Below are positions 16,056-22,747 of a DNA stretch of 24,726 bases, piece by piece. Position 1 is the stretch's first letter, and every line of letters begins with the position of its first letter. The position numbers were made by a program, and so were the translations under genes. The notes under the pieces are model-generated. The model saw nothing but the letters and a program-made list of their open reading frames with translations. It did not search any database and was not told the DNA's origin. The DNA comes from JAEUKA01 sp035340095 (GTDB taxonomy: Bacteria > Myxococcota_A > Polyangia > Palsa-1104 > JAEUJZ01), in the NCBI GenBank assembly GCA_035340095.1, contig DAORGN010000053.1:1-24726 (forward strand), read 5' to 3'.

Positions 16056-16499
16056 TTACGCAGCTTTCGGCGACGGGTTTTTCGTCGCTGGGCTGCGCAG
16101 TCGTTCCAAAAGCCAGTCCGCGAACACTTGCGCTTCGACGTGTTTGCCAATTCCGATGGCGCGGTTGCGACCGATGAGCGCCACCACCTCGCACTGATGC
16201 ATTCCCCGACGGTTGCGCTCTGCCGAAAATCGTTGCCATAGCTTCTCAATCTTGGCCACCGAATCCCGCGCTGACGCTGCGTCGGTAAATTTCAGCACCC
16301 CTTCCAGCTCTTTGGCGTCCTCGTTCTGCGGTCCCGTCGAGGTATAGAGGTCGACATACGCCGGAACCCGTCCCTGATCGATGAGTGCGTTGGCGACGTA
16401 GCTGGGTTCGCAGCGCAGCAGTTTCGCGATCGCCACGACGTTCATGCCTCGGTCGTACATCGAAACGGAAAGCTGCTTTTTGGTCAGTCGGTCCTTCAT
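16056..16499 (-). CDS. Small helix-turn-helix-like protein of unknown function
   Basis: 147 residues. The start at ATG 16499 is firmly supported by AAAGGAG five bases upstream; longer in-frame starts read through intergenic sequence. Residues 16-43 (YDRGMNVVAIAKLLRCEPSYVANALIDQG) look like a helix-turn-helix of the kind found in MerR/resolvase-type or sigma-region DNA-binding proteins. The rest is helical and charged, with a second block AERNRRGMHQCEVVALIGRNRAIGIGKHVEAQVFADWLLERL. It is divergent from the repeat protein gene at 16730, so it may regulate it; this is inference from position. I do not recognise the family. Confidence 0.72.
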   Translation of the reverse strand: MKDRLTKKQLSVSMYDRGMNVVAIAKLLRCEPSYVANALIDQGRVPAYVDLYTSTGPQNEDAKELEGVLKFTDAASARDSVAKIEKLWQRFSAERNRRGMHQCEVVALIGRNRAIGIGKHVEAQVFADWLLERLRSPATKNPSPKAA

Positions 16500-16729
16500 G
16501 ATCGCTCCTTTGCCTTGGGGTCCAGGAAGGCACATGGGGTTTTCCCCCCAAAAGAATCGTCGCACAGGGGTCTGACAGCGTCGGGCGGCCAAAGCGATGA
16601 GTAGAAACGCCCAAAGACCGTCTATGTTTGCCACGCCGATCGGCACTTGGGCTGTGCGGTTCCGATCTGTGAAACCGTCGCCCATGCCGCGAAACCAGAC
16701 CGAACACGTTCACTGCCAAAGGAGAAACC

Positions 16730-17152
16730 ATGCGAAAGCTCTCTGCACTTTTGACCGCGCTTGTCCTTTCTTCCGTCGCCAGCACCGCACTTGCCGACAT
16801 CGAAGTCCGTCGCAACGGTTCAAGCTGGGCCCGCATCGAAGGCGACGGCACCATCCGCATCAGCGGATCGAGCGTGGGCCGCATTGAAAACGATGGCACT
16901 GTGCGCAAAAACGGCAGCAGCGTGGGCCGGGTCGAAAACGACGGCACCATCCGTGAACACGGCAGCAGCGTCGGGCGGGTCGAAAACGACGGCACAATCC
17001 GCAAAAACGGCAGCAGCATTGGCCGCATCGAGGGCGACGGCGACATCCGCAAGCACGGTTCGAGCTGGGGACGGGCCTCGAACTGCTGCGGCGACTTTGG
17101 CAGCAAGCGCACCGTCGCGGCGCTGCTGGTGTTCTTTAGCGATTACTTCTAG
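16730..17152 (+). CDS. Secreted 16-residue-repeat protein (beta-flower-like)
   Basis: 140 residues. A signal peptide (about 1-22, cleavage near TALA) precedes five near-perfect 16-residue units (27-106) of the form R-x-x-G-S-S-(V/I/W)-x-R-(I/V)-E-(N/G)-D-G-(T/D)-(I/V), then a sixth, degenerate unit (107-122) that ends in NCCGD. The C-terminus (TVAALLVFFSDYF) is hydrophobic. Short 'GRIE-DGTIR' repeats of this sort form compact multi-bladed beta structures, which I recall as '4-fold' or '5-fold beta-flower' domains; the role of such proteins is unknown. The start has AAAGGAG five bases upstream. The stop is only three bases from the stop of the convergent ChaN-like gene. Secretion is clear; function is not. 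Confidence 0.85.
   Translation: MRKLSALLTALVLSSVASTALADIEVRRNGSSWARIEGDGTIRISGSSVGRIENDGTVRKNGSSVGRVENDGTIREHGSSVGRVENDGTIRKNGSSIGRIEGDGDIRKHGSSWGRASNCCGDFGSKRTVAALLVFFSDYF
16808..17095 (+). repeat. Tandem 48-bp coding repeats inside the secreted repeat protein
   Basis: Six consecutive 48-bp units (five well conserved to 17047, the sixth diverged) encode the 16-residue repeat. Units 3, 4 and 5 are most alike at the DNA level (for example GTCGAAAACGACGGCAC recurs), suggesting recent duplication or gene conversion, while the protein pattern is under selection in the outer units. The copy number may vary between strains. Confidence 0.9.
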
Positions 17153-17155
17153 CCG

Positions 17156-18124
17156 CTACTTTTTTGGGGCGGCGGGCATCGGGGCAAACAGAAGAACAAA
17201 CGATGCCGGCCCGCGTCTCACGACGACGACTTTGCCCGGCTTCTGCATTTTTTTGTACGCCGGATACCACGGCTGCGAAAGGACCTGCTTGTCGGCGGCG
17301 ATGTATTCCGGCACGTAAAGATCAATTTCCAGATACTCGCCGGGAAACTCGTGGTCGAGCGCTTGTCCGAACGTGTATTCGGCAAGCTCGGCCATTGGAT
17401 ACAGATCGTTGTGCAGCGCACCGCCATACGCCATCACCACTTTGTCGACGCTGGCCTTTTTCCGTCGGGTGCGCACTTCGCTGATTCGCTTTTGCAACAG
17501 GTCGTTTATCAGCTTGAGCATCTTGACGTAGTCGACCTGGCCTTTTTCGTCGAGCACCGACTGATACTCTTTGCAGCTTACTTGCAAGATGTGCGGCTGC
17601 ACGCCTTGTGCTTTGGCCTGCTTGATCAGTGTGACCAGCTCGCTTTCGGTCGCTTCGGGCCGCTTGGTCGTCGTCGCGACATCTTTTACGACCTTTTTTT
17701 CTTCTTTGCCGCAGTTCCCCTCGGGGATAAACGTCTCCAGCACCAGGTCCGACGACAAGGGCTGTACCGATGCCCACAGCTCCGTCGTGAAACGCTTGAG
17801 TGCGCTCGGGATGTGGGTCTTGCCTTTCAACTGGTGGTATTCGCCAAATGCGACGACACGCGGTTTTTGGCCGGCGTCCTTTTCGGCACGCTGCAAGATC
17901 GCATCGAGCGCTTTGGGAACACTGTCGTAGTCGGTGAGCTCTGGCGGTGGGCCGATGACTTCGATAACGGGGCCAGAAGATCCCTTTGCATCGGCCTGTT
18001 TTGCGTCCGTTGATTTTGCGTCGGTGGCTGGGGCTGTATCGGCAGCCGCCGGCAGCGTCAGCGAAAAAACAGACAGCAGCCCGCCGCACAGGATTGTTTT
18101 GAACGAGGAACCAAACACGCGCAT
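17156..18124 (-). CDS. Secreted ChaN/EreA-like (Tiki/TraB superfamily) protein
   Basis: 322 residues from ATG 18124, preceded by GGTAGGATG about nine bases upstream; ATG 18130 or 18133 are alternatives. The signal peptide (about 1-27) ends at PAAA. An Asp/Ala/Lys-rich spacer follows. The core has RVVAFGEYHQLKGKTHIPSA, with the GExH signature (Gly94, Glu95, His97) shared by ChaN haem-binding proteins and erythromycin-esterase-like proteins, then SSDLVLETFIPEG and later KVVMAYGGALHNDLYP (His238 and Asn239), matching the second conserved loop of the fold. Family members act as metal-dependent hydrolases/proteases or bind haem; which applies here is unknown. The assignment is by motif and is moderate. 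It lies 67 bp after the first di-haem gene, same direction, so haem handling is an attractive but unproven link. Confidence 0.65.
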   Translation of the reverse strand: MRVFGSSFKTILCGGLLSVFSLTLPAAADTAPATDAKSTDAKQADAKGSSGPVIEVIGPPPELTDYDSVPKALDAILQRAEKDAGQKPRVVAFGEYHQLKGKTHIPSALKRFTTELWASVQPLSSDLVLETFIPEGNCGKEEKKVVKDVATTTKRPEATESELVTLIKQAKAQGVQPHILQVSCKEYQSVLDEKGQVDYVKMLKLINDLLQKRISEVRTRRKKASVDKVVMAYGGALHNDLYPMAELAEYTFGQALDHEFPGEYLEIDLYVPEYIAADKQVLSQPWYPAYKKMQKPGKVVVVRRGPASFVLLFAPMPAAPKK

Positions 18125-18191
18125 CGTCATCATCCTACCGATTGCCGGTTTGGAGTGCCGGGCGAGCGCTCGGTTCCGCGCAAAAAAAACA

Positions 18192-19700
18192 CTACGGCTT
18201 AAACTCCAGCACCTGCGGACGGGCGAGTGTCTGAAGAAACACCCGCAGTGCTGCCGAATCGTCGGTCGAAAGCGCCGCATAGGCTTTGGCTGCTGCGGCG
18301 GCTTCTCCCCCATGGGCTTCGATGGCGCTGCTCACGTTGGGGGCGCGGCCATCGTGCAGATACGGTCCCGACGAAGCAATCCCCCACAAAGGCGGCGTCA
18401 GCCAGTCTGATGCCGGCACCCCGCGGTAGCCATACGGCTCGGCGAGCGCATCGCCCATGTTGTGGCGCTTTAGGTCTGAATACAGCCGCACCACAATCGG
18501 CTCGTGCGCTTTGCGTCCATCGGTGACAAGCGGTGACAGATCGACGCGCGGTCGTTTTTCCCACGACGGCCCGACCGAAATCACCGGCTCGCTTAGCTTC
18601 ATCGTCGGAACGTGACAGCTAGCGCAGCCGATTTTTTCAAACACCTCGAAACCACGCGCCGCTCGCAGTGAAAAGGTCGCGACTTCGGGCACTTCTTCCA
18701 TCGGTGGGGGCAGCGCTGCGATGTACGTCGAAAGCGCCGTCACCATTCCTTCGGTCGCTTCGTCTTTTACCCCGTCGGCATCGGGATCATCAAACGGACC
18801 GTCGCCCAAAAACGCCTGCCGATTGGGATCTTGTTTGTGCACAAGCTCGTCGGCCTGGATGCCCAGATGCTGCTGAAGTTCTTCGACCACCACTTGGCGC
18901 AGCGTCGCTGTGGTGCCTTTCCAGCCGAATGGGCGAACGATGAAGTCGGGGCTTACCCCGTGGATGCCGGTCAAGTCGAGCTTGCCGTCTTGGCGTCGCT
19001 TGATCGGGCCAAACACGACCCCTTTGCTTTCGAGCGGGACGCTTTGACCGGGGGCAAGCTGGCGGTCGGCTTCCCGCAGTCGGACGCGCAGCTCGCGGGT
19101 CATTTCTTCGCCGAGCGCTTGCAAAAGTCCCGCCCCAAGCAGTGCTTTGGGGTTGCGAGGCAGCGCCGAGCTTGGCCGCTCCCCATCGCCGAGCAAAAAC
19201 ACCGTGTCGATTTTGCCGCCACCGCCACCGAGCCCGCCCAAGTGATGACAGGCCGCACAGCGAGTGGCGTCGGGTCCACCAAATTCCCCGCGCTGCACAT
19301 GCCGCAGGTTCGGCGGTGGACGGTCCCCCGCGAGCGTGCTTTTTTGGGCCGCGAGCCCATTTCCTAGGCCCTCATCGACGGTGAAGTCGACGCGGAACAG
19401 CTCTTTGCCGGTCTCGACCAGCCGTCCGATCGAAAGCTGTCGCCTGTCAATCGCCGCTTGCCCAATCCGCAGCGCCTGCCACTTGCTCGATGGGGCGTAG
19501 ACTTCGCGGAGCATTTGCTCGCGGCTGCGTAGCCGTTCCGAAATCGCTTTTTGCAGCTGCTGCTTTGGTGACGGTGCATCCAGGCCGCGCAGGCTCAGGT
19601 CTTCGGCTGGGACAATCGGCTCAACCAGCGCCACGCGACGACAGCCAAGCTGGCCAAGCCCCAAAAGCAAAAGTCCGACAGAGAGAATCGCCCGTTTCAT
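18192..19700 (-). CDS. Di-haem oxidoreductase (DHOR/MauG-like peroxidase superfamily) lipoprotein, second of a pair
   Basis: 502 residues. The lipobox LGQLGC (lipidated Cys20) places it on a membrane, facing the periplasm or outside. Two c-type haem motifs are present: CAACH (148-152) and CASCH (359-363). Other marks shared with its neighbour are FGGPDATRC, GAGLLQALGEEM, FGWKGTTATLR, DADGVKDEATEGMV (calcium-site-like), LYSDLKRHNMGD and TPPLWGIASSGPYLHDGRA, all typical of the DHOR family. The likely activity is electron transfer with peroxide or a thiol/organic substrate; the substrate is not known. The ATG at 19700 has GAGGTG five bases upstream and overlaps the stop of the upstream paralogue (ATGA), so translation is coupled. 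Longer in-frame starts lie inside the other gene. Confidence 0.92.
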   Translation of the reverse strand: MKRAILSVGLLLLGLGQLGCRRVALVEPIVPAEDLSLRGLDAPSPKQQLQKAISERLRSREQMLREVYAPSSKWQALRIGQAAIDRRQLSIGRLVETGKELFRVDFTVDEGLGNGLAAQKSTLAGDRPPPNLRHVQRGEFGGPDATRCAACHHLGGLGGGGGKIDTVFLLGDGERPSSALPRNPKALLGAGLLQALGEEMTRELRVRLREADRQLAPGQSVPLESKGVVFGPIKRRQDGKLDLTGIHGVSPDFIVRPFGWKGTTATLRQVVVEELQQHLGIQADELVHKQDPNRQAFLGDGPFDDPDADGVKDEATEGMVTALSTYIAALPPPMEEVPEVATFSLRAARGFEVFEKIGCASCHVPTMKLSEPVISVGPSWEKRPRVDLSPLVTDGRKAHEPIVVRLYSDLKRHNMGDALAEPYGYRGVPASDWLTPPLWGIASSGPYLHDGRAPNVSSAIEAHGGEAAAAAKAYAALSTDDSAALRVFLQTLARPQVLEFKP

Positions 19701-21292
19701 TGCGACACCTCGGGCAGCGTCGGACGTGTCAAAGACAGCAAAAACACCTGAATCGCGCGCTGCGTTTCGACCGGCAGCGCTTGGTATTTGCGTCGGGACT
19801 CCTCGGCTTCCCCGCCGTGCATCACAATCGCCTGGCTTATCGTCTGGGCGCGACCATCGTGCAGGTACGGCGCCGAGTCGGCGAGCCCCCACAGCGGTCG
19901 GGTCAAAAAGTGCGACGGCGGAATCCGCGGTCCGGGTGATCCTGGGGCCGGCGCTGGATCGGACAGCTCTTTGCCCATGTCATGCCGACGCAAATCGGAA
20001 TAAAGCAGCACCGGAAAACCGACGTGTTCGGTGTCGCGATTGATCAGCGAGGGACCGTTGCGGATGTCTTTGCGGAGATCCATGTCGATGCGAAAACCGC
20101 CGCTCTGGGCTTCGCCACGTTCGGTCCAGACGGGATTTTGGACAGTCCAGACCGGCTTGTGGCAGCCGCTGCAGCCAACGCGGTCAAACGCGGCCTGACC
20201 CTGACGGAATGCCGCCAGAAGGTCGGGCGCCCGCGGCGGTTCCAGCGTCGGAATCGGCAGCAGCGTCAGATACACCGCAATCGACGTCAGCATCGCTTCG
20301 GTCAGCTCACTGCGCGAGCCATCGCCATCGAGGTCGTGCGGATCGCCGCCGGCAAACGCCGCCATGATGGCGCGGGTGGCATCCGATGCAAAAAACGGTG
20401 CGGTCGAAAAATGCCGTCGGTAGTGGCTCAGCACGCCCGATTCCATGCCGTGGTGGACTTGGAACGCTTCTTCGGCAAACCGGCGCAGCGTGCTGTGGGT
20501 GCCTTTCCACCCGAACGGCTTGACGATAAGGTCCGGATCGATGCCGCGCAGTCCGCGCGTGTCCAGCGTGCCGTCGGGCATGCGCACGACCGTCCCGAAG
20601 TCGACGTCTTCGACCTTTAGATCGACTTTGACGGGCTCGCCCGGTGGGGCCCCGGCGACTTTGGATTGCAGCGCCGCGCTTACTTCGCTGGCCAGCACCT
20701 GCAAAAGTCCGCCACCTTGCAGCGAAGGCGGATTGCGCTCGAGCGCACTTTTGACCCGCTCACCATCCCCACCGACGAGCGCATTTTCATTGTATTCGCC
20801 CGCACCATCGTCACCACCGCGGTGATGACACGACCGACAGCTAAACGAGTCCGGTCCGCCTTTGGCCCCACGATGCACCCGGTGCATTTTCGGCCCCTGC
20901 GGCCCCCAGGCATGACCGAAGCCGCGCACCACCGCCAACTCGGTTTCGAACAGCTCCTCGCCGGCCTGAAACAGCGACTCGGTCAGTTCCAGTTCTTTTT
21001 TCGCCGACGCTTTGTGCCGCGACGGGTTTAGGTCATCGCGCTGTTCCGATGGTTCCACCGCTGCGATGTATCGACCGATGCGGCGGACATCCTGGCTTTC
21101 CAGCACATCGGCCAAATAGCTCTCCAGCTCTGGGCTTAGCGACATCTGCTGACCCAGCGACGGCAGCGGCTGCGAAGTCGATGTCTCAGAAATCCCGGCT
21201 GCGCTTGGCGGCCCGCTGTGACACGACCCCAGAACCAACGCAGCCAAGATCATCGCCCGACTGCGTAACCGGACAGATGTGCGGGAAGACAA
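19697..21292 (-). CDS. Di-haem oxidoreductase (DHOR/MauG-like superfamily) lipoprotein, first of a pair
   Basis: 531 residues from a TTG start at 21292, chosen because GAGGAG lies five bases upstream and the product begins with a normal lipoprotein signal: Arg-rich n-region, AMILAALVLG core, lipobox LGSC (Cys24). The longer ATG start at 21337 gives an unnatural N-terminus. Haem motifs are CRSCH (152-156) and CSGCH (374-378). Shared family segments are FGWKGTHSTLR, DLDGDGSRSELTEAM, LLYSDLRRHDMGKEL and TRPLWGLADSAPYLHDGRA. It differs from the second copy by an insertion rich in Pro near residue 440 and by a Trp-rich PVWTVQNPVWTERG loop after the second haem. It is the first gene of the coupled pair, and probably works with it as a two-subunit or two-step electron-transfer unit; this is inference. 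Confidence 0.92.
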   Translation of the reverse strand: MSSRTSVRLRSRAMILAALVLGSCHSGPPSAAGISETSTSQPLPSLGQQMSLSPELESYLADVLESQDVRRIGRYIAAVEPSEQRDDLNPSRHKASAKKELELTESLFQAGEELFETELAVVRGFGHAWGPQGPKMHRVHRGAKGGPDSFSCRSCHHRGGDDGAGEYNENALVGGDGERVKSALERNPPSLQGGGLLQVLASEVSAALQSKVAGAPPGEPVKVDLKVEDVDFGTVVRMPDGTLDTRGLRGIDPDLIVKPFGWKGTHSTLRRFAEEAFQVHHGMESGVLSHYRRHFSTAPFFASDATRAIMAAFAGGDPHDLDGDGSRSELTEAMLTSIAVYLTLLPIPTLEPPRAPDLLAAFRQGQAAFDRVGCSGCHKPVWTVQNPVWTERGEAQSGGFRIDMDLRKDIRNGPSLINRDTEHVGFPVLLYSDLRRHDMGKELSDPAPAPGSPGPRIPPSHFLTRPLWGLADSAPYLHDGRAQTISQAIVMHGGEAEESRRKYQALPVETQRAIQVFLLSLTRPTLPEVSQ

Positions 21293-21309
21293 GGAAACTC
21301 CTCGGCACG

Positions 21310-21339
21310 ATCTTACTTCGTCGGGAAACGCCCTCACAA
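21310..21339 (-). promoter_or_regulatory. Possible promoter of the di-haem pair
   Basis: TTGTGA (21339-21334), an 18-base spacer and TAAGAT (21315-21310) on the minus strand. If used, transcription would begin near 21303, right at the GAGGAG ribosome binding site, leaving a very short leader and ruling out the upstream ATG at 21337. Tentative. Confidence 0.3.
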
Positions 21340-21386
21340 GCGCGAATTTGTCCGCGATGGCCGGCTACAGAAGGCACACCGCGGTC

Positions 21387-21416
21387 AAAAAAAAACCCTC
21401 CGCTTTTGGCGGAGGG
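21387..21416 (-). terminator. Rho-independent terminator of the tRNA-Pro gene
   Basis: On the minus strand an 8-bp perfect GC-rich stem (CCCTCCGC / GCGGAGGG, arms at 21416-21409 and 21403-21396) with a five-base loop is followed by nine T residues (21395-21387). It lies only four bases past the tRNA 3' end, so the tRNA is a single-gene transcript, insulated from the di-haem genes downstream. Confidence 0.95.
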
Positions 21417-21418
21417 CT

Positions 21419-21495
<77 letters not shown>

Positions 21496-21510
21496 AAACG
21501 ACGAGAGACA

Positions 21511-21540
21511 CATCTACCAAAGCGCCACTGTCCCCGTCAA
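21511..21540 (-). promoter_or_regulatory. Probable promoter of tRNA-Pro
   Basis: TTGACG (21540-21535), an 18-base spacer and TAGATG (21516-21511) on the minus strand, placing the start of transcription about ten bases before the mature tRNA 5' end. The near-consensus -35 and the position fit a tRNA promoter; the -10 is weaker. Confidence 0.55.
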
Positions 21541-21643
21541 GAAAACTTTGAGAAAATAAGTTCCCGTCTCTGCTGAAAAAGAACGGGGCAACCAAGGACC
21601 GACTTTCCGTCGCGACCGCGGAAGCAGAACGGAAAAAGTGAAG

Positions 21644-21657
21644 AAAGTTCAAACTTT
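21644..21657. repeat. Short inverted repeat upstream of the 21696 gene
   Basis: AAAGTT (21644-21649) and AACTTT (21652-21657) form an inverted repeat with a CA centre, about 40 bases before the ATG at 21696. It could be an operator in the roughly 155-bp region between the tRNA promoter and this gene. A related AAACTTTGAG lies near 21543. Apart from this and the tRNA promoter I see nothing in the interval. Confidence 0.25.
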
Positions 21658-21695
21658 GATTTGGCGGACCGGCAAACGCGATCCATAGACCTACT

Positions 21696-22472
21696 ATGTC
21701 CGACATATCATTCGATCCGCTCCCCTATCTCCGTACCTCCCCTGGCATGACCATCGAGTCTGGCATCTTGCTCGGCCAGACGCTGGTATCCACCATGCCC
21801 AAATCCATGCCCGCCCACGTAAAGCGAGCCGCTGTAAAGCTCGGCAAGGTCGCCGACGCTGCACAGAAGGCGCTCGCGAGGCGGCAAAAAGAGCTAGGTC
21901 AGATCCCCGAAGAAACTGCCCGCGACATCGACCTCGCCGCCGACCAAGCCTGGAGCGCGCTGCGTGACATCTTGGATGCGCTCAGCCGTTTGCCATCGAC
22001 TTATGACCGCGCCAAAAAAGCGCGGCTGCTGGTTTCTTCAGTATTTCCCGAAGGGACAGGCTTTCTGCGTCTGCCCTATTCCGAGCAGTACGTGCAGATG
22101 GACACCATCTTGCGTCGCATCGACGAAAGCGGACTGACCAAGAGCATTGATGCGGTCGTCGGACCCGAACTGCTGCTGGAGATCCGCGCCGTCCATCTTC
22201 GCTATGGCGCGATGTGCACGCGACGGCTCAATGACAAGGGGCCAGCCGACAGCCTGACCTTTCATCTGCGCGCACTTCAGCGGTCGGTGGTCGAGTATGC
22301 AACCTCTGTCGCCAGCACCGTGGACAGCGATGATCCTGCATCGATCGCGCTCGCACTCGATGCGCTGCGGCCCATCGACAATCATCGCCAGCAGGTCGCC
22401 AGCGCTCGCCGTCCCGAATCCGGACCGCCCGCCACGCCAGATCCCGCCCCCAGTCCTCCGCTTGCCCCATAA
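21696..22472 (+). CDS. Helical protein of unknown function
   Basis: 258 residues, not recognised. No signal peptide or membrane segment. Most of the chain is predicted helical by eye, with Ala/Lys/Arg-rich stretches (HVKRAAVKLGKVADAAQKALARRQKELG, about 41-68), TARDIDLAADQAWSALRDILDALSRLP, then LRLPYSEQYVQMDTILRRIDESGL and a Pro-rich tail after about residue 240. The Pro tail suggests a flexible end. No ribosome binding site is seen near ATG 21696; the next in-frame Met (MTIESG, 21747) is an alternative. It is the gene immediately upstream of, and on the same strand as, the structured repeat array, whose RNA would form its 3' UTR. Confidence 0.75.
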   Translation: MSDISFDPLPYLRTSPGMTIESGILLGQTLVSTMPKSMPAHVKRAAVKLGKVADAAQKALARRQKELGQIPEETARDIDLAADQAWSALRDILDALSRLPSTYDRAKKARLLVSSVFPEGTGFLRLPYSEQYVQMDTILRRIDESGLTKSIDAVVGPELLLEIRAVHLRYGAMCTRRLNDKGPADSLTFHLRALQRSVVEYATSVASTVDSDDPASIALALDALRPIDNHRQQVASARRPESGPPATPDPAPSPPLAP

Positions 22473-22493
22473 ACCACCGATCCCCAATCAGCC

Positions 22494-22737
22494 GGTGAAG
22501 CGTTCACCCCCAAACCGGGGTGATGACGGAATGGGGGTGAAGCATTCACCCCGAAACCAGGGTCGTTGCTGGAATGAGGGTGAAGCATTCACCCCGAAAC
22601 CAGGGTCGCTGCTGGAATGAGGGTGAAGCGTTCACCCCCAAACCGGATGGCTGGCGGAATGGGGGTGAAGATGTCACTCCGAAACCAGGGTCGCTGCTGG
22701 AATGGGGGTGAAGCGTTCATCCCCAAACCGGGCGCTG
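22494..22737 (+). repeat. Six tandem 42-43-bp structured repeats (two hairpins per unit), likely 3' UTR RNA
   Basis: Units begin at 22494, 22536, 22579, 22622, 22664 and 22707. Each begins with a strong hairpin, GGGGTGAA / TTCACCCC around a GCA or GCG triloop (six to nine pairs). A weaker one follows, CCA...TGG or CCG...CGG around 8-10 bases, ending in GGAAT. The third pair of the weak stem is A-T in units 2, 3 and 5, G-C in units 1 and 4, and G-T in unit 6: a compensatory pattern. In the strong stem, units 5 and 6 keep pairing through G-T wobbles. All wobbles have G in the 5' arm and T in the 3' arm on the plus strand, so only a plus-strand RNA keeps them. Unit 1 can also form a 7-bp alternative, TCACCCC / GGGGTGA (22503-22522). 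The 43-bp period and lack of a shared frame argue against coding. Confidence 0.88.
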
Positions 22738-22747
22738 GTGGATTGGG

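Noticed and set aside
16536..16547. GGGG-TTTT-CCCC hairpin as a terminator
   Set aside because: No gene ends here, the stem is only four pairs and it lies between two divergent starts.
22494..22737. CRISPR array
   Set aside because: The whole 42-43-bp unit is repeated, including the parts that would be spacers; there are no unique spacers and no cas genes in the window.
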